A stretch of DNA of 64,000 nt, taken from NCBI RefSeq assembly GCF_000496695.1, contig NZ_BAUJ01000005.1, positions 1 through 64,000 on the forward strand, in the 5' to 3' direction. A model generated the notes under the pieces. The model saw only the letters and a list, made by a program, of their open reading frames with translations, was not told the origin of the DNA and ran no database searches. This document shows positions 55,340 through 63,368 of the stretch, piece by piece. The DNA comes from Vibrio halioticoli NBRC 102217. Lineage in GTDB: Bacteria; Pseudomonadota; Gammaproteobacteria; Enterobacterales; Vibrionaceae. The stretch's first letter is position 1. Every line of letters begins with the position of its first letter. The position numbers and the translations under genes are program-made.

Positions 55340-58300
55340 ATGAATAAAAACTGGAATAGTATGGGCTACAAAGGAACTGTAGTGTCTTTGTTGTGTTCAC
55401 TAGCAATAGTGGGATGCGGCCCGAAAGATGAAGAATATAAAGAAGTAGCTAAAGATATTAATCAGATGACAACATCTGACATTAGCAGCTTAAATGACAC
55501 TAAATTCATATATAGCCATACCGTCACTCAATTACCGTCTTTTCTGAATAATGCGGTTGCCTACGATATTCGTCGTCATGCATCGGTAAAAATTAACCTA
55601 GTCTCAGATGGTATAGAAGTGAGAGCGCTTCCTCGTGATATTTATACGAGTGACAACCAAAGTAATATTACTAATTGGCCGATGGTGTTGTTTATACCGG
55701 GTAGCTATATCGACTATAAATGTCAGGAAGACAGCTACGACAAATGTATCAACAAAGAAACCGTTAATTCCGATGCTGATGTGTCATGGGATAAAAAACG
55801 TTACTTCATTCCAGATCTCGCCAATGTTGAGCAATTCTCAGATGGTGAGGAAGGTATCGGTCAACAGTTTAACAACTGTATGCAGCAGCAAGGTGGCGCA
55901 ACCTTAGTGCACGATGGTAGTTGGAACGGTTCTGAGATTGACCTAAAAAATGGCATCATCAACTTTGAACTGCAAAAACGCTATACGCTAAGTAACAGTA
56001 ACTCTTGTCAGGTTGTTTATCGCAATATTGCCGGTAGTGAATCAGGCACAGGCACAAGCTCAAACAGCTTCGCTACCCATGAATTTTACTCGATTGTTGC
56101 TAAAGATAATCTGAGTAAAAAAGAGTACACCCCTGTTCCGTATAGCCATGAAGACTTTGCTCGATTTGGCTTTTTTGACAGTGAAACAGAAAATTTAGCG
56201 TATATTTCGCTTCGAGATAGAAGCAAAGTACAAAATGGTCATCGTTACCATGACTATCTATATCGCTGGAATCCAAACAGAGAAAACATCACTTATTATT
56301 TAGACAATAATTATTATCTTCCAGAGAACAAACCGTATTTAGATTCGGCTAAGAATGCCATCAAAGCCATTAACATTGAGCTTAAAGAAGCGAAAACGGG
56401 CGTTCCGACTATTGTTCTTAAAAAACAAGGGGATAAAAGATTCGGTGACTTGCGCTATAGCTATATCACGCTAGATAACTTCGCTGATAACTTTAATTAC
56501 AGCGGGCTAACAGAGTCTATTACTGATACCCAAACCGGTGAAATCGTAGCAAGCCATATTGTGATGAACCTACCAATGTCTCGCTCAACGGGCACAGAAG
56601 GTCGTTATGACACTATTCGTGATACGTTTAAATATTTAGACGGCAAACTCAATGCCGATGAAATCAGTGCAAAACTTACTAGCGGTGATATGAATGCGAG
56701 TGATACTAGCACGTCACAATCCACTGCAACCGCAGATGATACCGCGTATAACACATCCAGTGATGATGAAGCGCTATCTGATGCTGAACGTTCAAATCTG
56801 GCTAAATCAACCCAATACTATAATGCCCTGCATGGCTTAGAGACGTTTGGGGCGAACAAAAGGGTAGGTGTAGGCACTTATGATATAGACAACGGTGTCC
56901 ATGCATCTACATCTATGAAGGTACCACCGATACCTAAAACACCTGAAGTTTCAGGGGATCAATTACCGCCATATATCCAAACGTTCTGGACAGAAAACTT
57001 ATCTCCAATTTATGGGCCAGACTCAACGATTTGGGATGACCCTGATTTATGGACCGGTGAACCAAGACATTCTGACATGTTGAGCTTCTCTGAGTTATCT
57101 CCAAAAAATCAATTGCTTATGCAGGAAATTACCGGCAATGGTTTCTACTCAGCTATTTTAACTCACGAACTGGGCCACTCATTCGGTCTTCGTCATAACT
57201 TCCGTTCTAGTGTAGATCTTGCGCATCACTTCACCAAAAATTCGCCATTCTACAAAAAAGTACAACCAAAAATTGATAAAGCGTTAGGTGTAGCTGGCGA
57301 TAAATCCATGCAAATCATTACCAGTTATAGTTCAGTAATGGAGTACATGGCAGATTCAAGCTTCTATAATAATATTTATGGCGCTTACGATTTAGCCGCA
57401 CTGCGTTTTGGTTATGCTCGTGAAATACAACCTAAGATGTCAGATGACACTATCTTTGATGCTGATGGACCTTGGATAAGTGTTAAGACTCGAGATAACA
57501 GTATTCTAGGCTCATGGAAAAAAGAGCAGCCGACTACCCCAACCTTAGGCAATGGTACTATCTCTACTTTAGAAAAATCCTATAAGATGGATACTGTTCG
57601 CTATCAGTTCTGTAGTGATTCAGATATCGAAACGGATTTCTACTGTAATAAATCAGACGTTGCTCTTGAGTCTTCAGCAATGAACCCAGGGGGCGCGGAT
57701 ACATTCAAAAGTATCAGTCGCCAATTATTAGATGGTGTTTATGTCTCTTTTTATAATCAAAGTGTCGGCGGAAACGGTCTATCCGATCTCTCTGCTCTCG
57801 GTAAAATATTTGATAACGGCGACTACTACACCTCTACGAGTGCCTTGATTAAAATTCGTCATAACATTGCACGCGCAGCCAACTCAGCGGGTGTTTATGA
57901 TGCGGACGATTATTTAAATGACCAAACTTGCCCATATAACTTTGGCTCTCAACCATCACCCTATTCAGTTAAAGGGCTAGAGCAGTGCACCTCATTGCGA
58001 TTTAGTTTAGATTCGGTGTTGTTGTATTCTTTGTCAGCGCTGAACGTCAATGACGTTGACGCTCGCGTAAGAATATACCAAAGACCAAAACCAGGTATTA
58101 GCGTAAATCTATCCACTCCTGTTTACGCAACTGATGTCAATTTAAATGACCTGTATAACGCAGTAACGGACTTGCACATCTCTTATGATGGGAGCAAGTC
58201 ACCAATGACATCATCAAATGATCTGCATAAGAACTTTACAGATGAACAGCATCAAGAGTTGTTGTTTAAAGTATTGATAGAAAATAATCCTGCGGTTATC

Positions 58301-59413
58301 AATGCGTTTAGCATGACTCAACCCGTACCTATTGATGCCAGAAACTATCGAGTTGAAGTTACTCCGTCACCAACAGCGTCTGTAGTGACACCGCTGAATG
58401 GCATTAATCTGCCTAGCGATATTCACCCTCAAGACGGAAACCTATATAAGAAAATTGCGCCACAATGGCCAACTAAACTTGAACTAATGCAAGATCTGTT
58501 GCGTACCTCTGATCTTGATTCAATGGACCACTTCTCTAATCTAGCGATGGTGGATTACGATCATAAAATGGGACGTACTGTTGAAATGTTCTTGTGTAAC
58601 TCGGTAATGCACACCGATTATGCACAATTCCACTCAAGTACGGCAAAAGAACCTCTGTCTTACACGACAGCAATACCCACTGAACCTGTGCTAAATAACA
58701 CTTGTGTTCAAGATATTATTCAACATAGTGACATTACTGACGAAGGTGCCATCGTAGCCGCTCAACCGTATGCTCCGTATATCTCATCTCCGGCGCCAGG
58801 TTTCTACTATGAGAACTACATCAAGCAATATCTGACATACAACTTATTAAGTGGTAAAGGTAACGATCCTGCCAATAAGTACATTGAACCTGTCACTAAG
58901 TCAGAGTCGAATAAGCACTTATATAGACACTTTGGTTTGTCGTACTCTAGCGCGGCAGAAGAAGGAATGACTTCAAGAACTAATTACCTGAAAGCATTAC
59001 TAAATCAAGTGCTTTTAGCCACTGAAGATGGTGTGCAAGGCTCTTATGGCCACAGTGAAAACTGGCGCGAATATGTGTCAGTACATAAAGATTCAGGCCT
59101 GTTCCAAGGTAGCCCTATTTACACTTTCGATACGGTTAAGCAAGAGTACACAGTAGACCCAAGTTGGATGACATCTAACGAAGTTTACAACCCAGATACC
59201 GGTAAAAGTGTCTACATTGGTCCTAAAAATGCCTTAGCTCAAAAACTAAGAAAAAGGATCCAAAATACTGTTGTAAAACTATGGCAATTGAATAATGCGA
59301 GTCATACCCCAAGCTTGGTTCCGATTCCAGATACTCATATGAGTGAAAACCTTAAACTGCAACTAGAACGCGATAAGCAAGTGCTGTTTAACATTCTGCC
59401 AGAACTTGACTAA
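55340..59413 (+). CDS. Very large zinc metalloprotease lipoprotein (metzincin)
   Basis: 1357 residues. A lipoprotein signal (SLLCSLAIVGC) anchors it to a membrane outside the cytoplasm. The catalytic motif HELGHSFGLRH places His609, Glu610, His613 and His619, with a Met-turn at SSVMEYMAD about 40 residues later: a metzincin of the 'zinc-dependent metalloprotease' (DUF5117-like) type. An acidic Ser/Thr/Asp-rich segment (about 450-485) separates the N-terminal half from the protease domain. A long C-terminal part of unknown fold follows. Next in the operon are a subtilisin-like lipoprotein (12 bp away) and a small exported protein; together they look like a surface or periplasmic proteolysis system. 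Confidence 0.85.
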   Translation: MNKNWNSMGYKGTVVSLLCSLAIVGCGPKDEEYKEVAKDINQMTTSDISSLNDTKFIYSHTVTQLPSFLNNAVAYDIRRHASVKINLVSDGIEVRALPRDIYTSDNQSNITNWPMVLFIPGSYIDYKCQEDSYDKCINKETVNSDADVSWDKKRYFIPDLANVEQFSDGEEGIGQQFNNCMQQQGGATLVHDGSWNGSEIDLKNGIINFELQKRYTLSNSNSCQVVYRNIAGSESGTGTSSNSFATHEFYSIVAKDNLSKKEYTPVPYSHEDFARFGFFDSETENLAYISLRDRSKVQNGHRYHDYLYRWNPNRENITYYLDNNYYLPENKPYLDSAKNAIKAINIELKEAKTGVPTIVLKKQGDKRFGDLRYSYITLDNFADNFNYSGLTESITDTQTGEIVASHIVMNLPMSRSTGTEGRYDTIRDTFKYLDGKLNADEISAKLTSGDMNASDTSTSQSTATADDTAYNTSSDDEALSDAERSNLAKSTQYYNALHGLETFGANKRVGVGTYDIDNGVHASTSMKVPPIPKTPEVSGDQLPPYIQTFWTENLSPIYGPDSTIWDDPDLWTGEPRHSDMLSFSELSPKNQLLMQEITGNGFYSAILTHELGHSFGLRHNFRSSVDLAHHFTKNSPFYKKVQPKIDKALGVAGDKSMQIITSYSSVMEYMADSSFYNNIYGAYDLAALRFGYAREIQPKMSDDTIFDADGPWISVKTRDNSILGSWKKEQPTTPTLGNGTISTLEKSYKMDTVRYQFCSDSDIETDFYCNKSDVALESSAMNPGGADTFKSISRQLLDGVYVSFYNQSVGGNGLSDLSALGKIFDNGDYYTSTSALIKIRHNIARAANSAGVYDADDYLNDQTCPYNFGSQPSPYSVKGLEQCTSLRFSLDSVLLYSLSALNVNDVDARVRIYQRPKPGISVNLSTPVYATDVNLNDLYNAVTDLHISYDGSKSPMTSSNDLHKNFTDEQHQELLFKVLIENNPAVINAFSMTQPVPIDARNYRVEVTPSPTASVVTPLNGINLPSDIHPQDGNLYKKIAPQWPTKLELMQDLLRTSDLDSMDHFSNLAMVDYDHKMGRTVEMFLCNSVMHTDYAQFHSSTAKEPLSYTTAIPTEPVLNNTCVQDIIQHSDITDEGAIVAAQPYAPYISSPAPGFYYENYIKQYLTYNLLSGKGNDPANKYIEPVTKSESNKHLYRHFGLSYSSAAEEGMTSRTNYLKALLNQVLLATEDGVQGSYGHSENWREYVSVHKDSGLFQGSPIYTFDTVKQEYTVDPSWMTSNEVYNPDTGKSVYIGPKNALAQKLRKRIQNTVVKLWQLNNASHTPSLVPIPDTHMSENLKLQLERDKQVLFNILPELD

Positions 59414-59425
59414 GGGAATAGACTA

Positions 59426-61651
59426 ATGAAAAAGAACACTTTTATTGTATGCCTAGCAGGTCTTGGCTTACTGTCTGGCTGTGGCGGTGAAACCGCTAGC
59501 TCGGATTCAAATGATGTACAGTTGACCGCACACAATAAACAACTATTTGACGCTGTACCGCAAGATGCACAGTTTCAAGTAAAAACACTGCAACCTAACT
59601 CAAACCAGGTTGTTTACGCGGATGCAGGTCGTTTGGTTCGTTTTGAAAACAGCGGTCATACACTCTCTTTAGTGGATACTAAAGGTGTGAAAAATGGCGC
59701 TATTCGCCAAGATGATGATGCGTTGCTATACATACCGCAAACCGCGTCAGGGGAAACTAAATCTAGTGATAAATTAGTCTACAAAGAAGACGATGTTGAA
59801 AAAACGGTCACTATACAAATCAATAGCGACCCTTTGTATCCAGAGCAATGGCACCTACACAACGTAGGACAAACTAGCTATACCGACTATGATCTTGCCG
59901 CCGATGGCCAGACAGACGTTCATATGAGTAACGCAGTGGCTTCTGGTTATCTTGGTAAAGGCGTTACTGTCGCTGTCGTCGATCATGGCGCGCAGCTGAG
60001 TCACCCTGACTTAAATGTGGGTGAAGGTTCTATGAACCTAGCAAATGGCAGCAGCTATATCCCTATCAAAAGTGGTCATGGAACGTCAGTAGCCGGGATC
60101 ATCGCTGAAAAAGGATGGAACAATATTGGCGGACGCGGGGTTGCCCCAGAAGCGAAAATCATCAGCTTTAACTATCTTGATGTCTCTGGTAGCGCTTTGG
60201 ATTTTGCTCGAAGTCATGGTTTTTCCAAAATAGCCGCAACCGATCAAAATGGTATGCCAATCGCCGATGAGTCATCGCTAGATGGACTTGCTCGTGTATA
60301 TAATGAAAGTTGGGCAAACTTAAGCTTTTGTGGAGAAGAAAGCGACCCTTGGTGTGCTATCGATGCCATTCGTTCAGAGATAAGTCGTAAAGGTGCAACG
60401 TTAGGGTTTAATGGCAAAGGCATTATTTACATCAAGTCTTCGGCCAACAATGAGCAAGGTTATACTTGGATAAACTCTAAGTACTATGAGCCTATCGATA
60501 AAAAGCCATTGGAGTTCTTTGGATTCGATCCTCAAGCCGAACCAGCAGTGGTCAACCACGGCCTTCCTTTTAGAGGAGCCATGATGAGTATTTATCAAAA
60601 CTCACCATACCTAACGGTTGTGGGTTCGGTAACAGCACAAGGTAAACAAGCCAGTTATTCAGGCTCTGGAGCCAATATGTTTATCTCAGGTCTTGGAGGA
60701 GAAAAACCTTACGGTCGTATCATTACTACAGACATCGTTGGTTGTAATGAGTACACAGGTTTTTCAAACTTAAATGTATTTAATACCTTCGTCGAAGCGT
60801 TCGACCAAGGCCAAACTGCTGATAACCAACATTGTGATTACAACGCCTCAATGGACGGAACCTCAGCCGCAGCCCCTGTGGTATCTGGCGCTGTCGCGGA
60901 TATTCTTTCTGCAAATGATGCACTGTCATGGCGTGATGTACGTGACATATTGGCGCGTACGGCACAAAAACTGGACCCTCAAGACAAGCCGGTAACACTG
61001 CCTTTAAAAGACGGCGACTTAATTGCGCAGTATGCGTGGGTGACCAATGGCGCAGGACTTAACTTCAACAATAAATATGGCTTCGGATTAGTCGATATCG
61101 ACAAAGCTATCGCGCTGGCAAAAACCTACAATGCCGACACGCTAGGTCGATATATTCTGTTCCCTAAAGTTGAATCTAAAAAATTAGATAAAGCCATTCC
61201 TGAAGCTAGCGCAAAAGGGATAAAGGATGCAGTGACTGTTGATAATTCAGGCATCATTGAAACGGTGTCACTGCATGTAGATATTGATCATGAACGCCTT
61301 AACGATTTACAAGTCGAGTTAATTTCACCAAGTGGTACTCATGCTATTGCGCTAAACCCATACAATGGTATTCCATTGCTTGATACCAACCCAGCCAACA
61401 GAATGCACAGACTGGATTTCACATTTGATATCAACACCTTCTGGGGTGAAGATATGCAAGGTAAATGGACGCTAAGAGTCTTTGACGCCAACGATCAGGA
61501 CTACTCTCAAAACGTCAGCGCCAGCGCTATTGACTATACAAATATTAAGAAAATCACAGCACCAAACAATGCAGTGCCTGGCGTTATTCATAGTTGGTCT
61601 ATTCAAGTAAATGGTCATGCGAAAAAAACCGCTGAACATAAAGGAGCTTAA
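59426..61651 (+). CDS. Subtilisin-like (S8) serine protease lipoprotein with P-domain
   Basis: 741 residues. The lipobox LLSGC (Cys near residue 19) is followed by an N-terminal region (20-130) without close likeness, the S8 catalytic domain with Asp186 (VVDHGAQLSHPDL), His218 (SGHGTSVAGI) and Ser480 (DGTSAAAPVVSG), and a proprotein-convertase P-domain near residues 600-735 (HVDIDHERLNDLQVELISPSG in part; GKWTLRVFD). The insert between His and Ser is long. The layout resembles bacterial kexin/furin-like enzymes. GGGAATAG precedes the ATG; it follows the metzincin gene by 12 bp, so the two are co-transcribed. Confidence 0.92.
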   Translation: MKKNTFIVCLAGLGLLSGCGGETASSDSNDVQLTAHNKQLFDAVPQDAQFQVKTLQPNSNQVVYADAGRLVRFENSGHTLSLVDTKGVKNGAIRQDDDALLYIPQTASGETKSSDKLVYKEDDVEKTVTIQINSDPLYPEQWHLHNVGQTSYTDYDLAADGQTDVHMSNAVASGYLGKGVTVAVVDHGAQLSHPDLNVGEGSMNLANGSSYIPIKSGHGTSVAGIIAEKGWNNIGGRGVAPEAKIISFNYLDVSGSALDFARSHGFSKIAATDQNGMPIADESSLDGLARVYNESWANLSFCGEESDPWCAIDAIRSEISRKGATLGFNGKGIIYIKSSANNEQGYTWINSKYYEPIDKKPLEFFGFDPQAEPAVVNHGLPFRGAMMSIYQNSPYLTVVGSVTAQGKQASYSGSGANMFISGLGGEKPYGRIITTDIVGCNEYTGFSNLNVFNTFVEAFDQGQTADNQHCDYNASMDGTSAAAPVVSGAVADILSANDALSWRDVRDILARTAQKLDPQDKPVTLPLKDGDLIAQYAWVTNGAGLNFNNKYGFGLVDIDKAIALAKTYNADTLGRYILFPKVESKKLDKAIPEASAKGIKDAVTVDNSGIIETVSLHVDIDHERLNDLQVELISPSGTHAIALNPYNGIPLLDTNPANRMHRLDFTFDINTFWGEDMQGKWTLRVFDANDQDYSQNVSASAIDYTNIKKITAPNNAVPGVIHSWSIQVNGHAKKTAEHKGA

Positions 61652-61652
61652 G

Positions 61653-62042
61653 ATGAAGTTGAATTTAAAATGGCTGGCTGTTGCATCGCTCTTAGCAGGC
61701 CCTGCACACGCTGCCTACGAAATCCAAACAACAAAGGGCTTTGAGCAAACTTCGCATATCTATACTGGCGATACTATCCGTGAAGTAGGCAGCATCAACA
61801 GCTTCCAAACCAGCGGTGAAATCATTGTTAGCGTAGAAAGTGCTCACGCTTCTGAAGTGTTCGATACCGTCAAACAACTTGACGTTCAACTTGTCCTATC
61901 CATTGACCGCAGTTCAGACACAAAAATGGTGGTTATCAACGCCGGCGACAAAGACTTACTAGACGTGCAGCAAACCCTGCAATCCCTACCCGGCGTCACC
62001 CAAGTAAGCCTATCCGCCAAACAACAAGACCGCGCCCAATAA
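61653..62042 (+). CDS. Small exported protein of the protease operon, possible I9-type inhibitor/chaperone
   Basis: 129 residues from ATG at 61653 with AAGGAG seven bases upstream. Signal peptide MKLNLKWLAVASLLAGPAHA, then a single domain of about 100 residues with alternating beta-strands and helices (EIIVSVESAHASEVFDTVKQ; QTLQSLPGVTQVSL). The 'SLPGVTQV' end resembles the C-terminal strand of subtilisin propeptides (peptidase inhibitor I9), which cap the active site. The S8 protease lacks an obvious I9 propeptide of its own, so a trans-acting propeptide is an attractive reading, but this is inference from weak likeness. Confidence 0.6.
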   Translation: MKLNLKWLAVASLLAGPAHAAYEIQTTKGFEQTSHIYTGDTIREVGSINSFQTSGEIIVSVESAHASEVFDTVKQLDVQLVLSIDRSSDTKMVVINAGDKDLLDVQQTLQSLPGVTQVSLSAKQQDRAQ

Positions 62043-62056
62043 CTTGCGGAACTTGC

Positions 62057-62079
62057 GGGGTCAGGTCTTGAAATTTGCA
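62057..62079 (+). repeat. REP element 7
   Basis: Family element 15 bp after the end of the protease operon, with the same left flank as element 4. Confidence 0.93.
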
Positions 62080-62170
62080 CATGGAGTCATAAACGACTTT
62101 TGTAAATTACGCCTACCCCTGCATTTAGCATTTGTTTGATATGTATAGAGGCCTGACACCCGAGCTCTTT

Positions 62171-62193
62171 GGGGTCAGGTCTTGAATTTTGCA
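62171..62193 (+). repeat. REP element 8
   Basis: Family element facing the degenerate inverted copy at 62152-62161, so the pair can form a hairpin. Confidence 0.92.
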
Positions 62194-62316
62194 CGGTATC
62201 AAAATACTTTGTTAAATGCTTAGTCTAATAGCAAGTGTAGTCATTAAAGTTATCATCCTAGTGAATCAACATTCTTGACCATAAAATTATAATTTTTGCT
62301 TTTAGAATGACGACTT

Positions 62317-62350
62317 ATACCAATCACACTAAATAAGTGTTCAGAAATAG
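62317..62350 (+). repeat. Dispersed 34-bp intergenic repeat, copy 2
   Basis: Begins ATACCAATCACACTAA and ends GTTCAGAAATAG; partner of the copy at 8671-8704. It lies eight bases from REP element 9. Confidence 0.75.
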
Positions 62351-62357
62351 GTAAGCC

Positions 62358-62380
62358 TGCAAATTTCAAGACCTGACCCC
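62358..62380 (-). repeat. REP element 9, overlapping the RAYT stop codon
   Basis: Reverse-orientation element. On the minus strand it encodes the last residues of the transposase (GVRS) and its TGA stop. Confidence 0.93.
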
Positions 62381-63211
62381 GCTTTTAGCTAAGGTGCGAC
62401 TAACAGTGGAGTAATGCACGCCAAAATACTCAGCAATTTGCTTTAATGTGTACGCTCCAGAATGGTAGGCTTGGCACATTGCTTCTGCTTGATTTTTCGA
62501 CCGTGCATCATATTGTTTTAGGGATTTAGCTGGGGCTCGTCTTTGATGGCTAGGTATTTCCATTACATCGCCTTGCTTTGCCGAAAGTCGATACTGATGC
62601 TCTTCAACAAAAGTCTTACTGCCTAAGAAAACTTGATGCTGTAAGTGCTCCCAAATCTTTACATTATTCCCCTTAGCTACAAATTTGATATACGCTTGTA
62701 TAGCGTGTTCTCTTTCCATAGAAAACTGCTGTAATAAGGTGTCAGTGAATAGCCACTTCGGTGAGGTGATATTGCCTAATATGTTATGCCAACTAGACCA
62801 TCGCCACATATTCACATCTTTTACCAAGCCAGCCCGTACTGGGTTCAGAACGATATAACGGCATAACTCTGTCAAATAACTTTCTTTCTCTACCAAAATA
62901 GCTTTATAGCGCCCTTGAAATAGATGCCCTACTCGTTCGTATTTGCGATTAATAGCTTGGGTGAACACCCCATTTAGCTGACGCATACCACGACTTAGAT
63001 TCCCCTCTGGGGTCTCTATCAGTAAATGGTAATGGTTAGGCATCAGACAATAGGCATGCACAACCCAATTATAAGTTTCGCAAACATCGCCTAACACATT
63101 AAGGAATAGCTGAAAATCACTGTCTTGAAAATAGATCACCTGCTTTTGATCACCCCGCGAGGTGATGTGGTACAAAGCTCCTGCAAATTCCAATCGAAGT
63201 GGTCTACTCAT
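62366..63211 (-). CDS. REP-associated tyrosine transposase (RAYT, Y1/HUH type)
   Basis: 281 residues from ATG at 63211 (MSRPLRLEFAGALYHITSRG, the standard start; AGCGAGG upstream). The HUH motif is NHYH (His60, His62) and the nucleophile is Tyr119 in RYIVLNPVRAGLV, the IS200/IS605-like Y1 fold. A C-terminal helix-turn-helix (LKQIAEYFGVHYSTVSRTLAK) is typical of the longer RAYTs. RAYTs are single-copy, usually immobile genes that recognise and spread REP sequences. It is flanked by REP elements 9 at its 3' end and 10/11 upstream, all matching the elements dispersed over the previous 38 kb. Confidence 0.93.
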   Translation of the reverse strand: MSRPLRLEFAGALYHITSRGDQKQVIYFQDSDFQLFLNVLGDVCETYNWVVHAYCLMPNHYHLLIETPEGNLSRGMRQLNGVFTQAINRKYERVGHLFQGRYKAILVEKESYLTELCRYIVLNPVRAGLVKDVNMWRWSSWHNILGNITSPKWLFTDTLLQQFSMEREHAIQAYIKFVAKGNNVKIWEHLQHQVFLGSKTFVEEHQYRLSAKQGDVMEIPSHQRRAPAKSLKQYDARSKNQAEAMCQAYHSGAYTLKQIAEYFGVHYSTVSRTLAKSGVRS

Positions 63212-63313
63212 CCGTTTTTCCTCGCTAACACCACAGTAAAAATACTCTGGTATCAAACTGCACAAACTGACAAATAAACTGCTCTATTTTACGATCTACC
63301 TCGAAGCTTTTTC

Positions 63314-63363
63314 GGGGTCAGGTCTTGAATTTTGCATTTATGCAAATTTCAAGACCTGACCCC
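63314..63363. repeat. Paired inverted REP elements 10 and 11 (BIME-like)
   Basis: A plus-orientation element (63314-63336) and a minus-orientation element (63341-63363) separated by four bases form a 23-bp almost perfect hairpin, the only mismatch being AAT versus AAA. It lies about 100 bp upstream of the RAYT start and just after the manA end. Confidence 0.94.
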
Positions 63364-63368
63364 GCACA

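Larger units (their letters stand above)
62043..62365. other. Intergenic region dense in repeats
   Basis: 323 bp without a gene. It contains REP elements 7 and 8 (plus), a degenerate reverse element CCTGACACCC (62152-62161) that can pair with element 8, the dispersed 34-bp repeat (62317-62350) and the start of element 9, which overlaps the RAYT gene. Confidence 0.7.
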
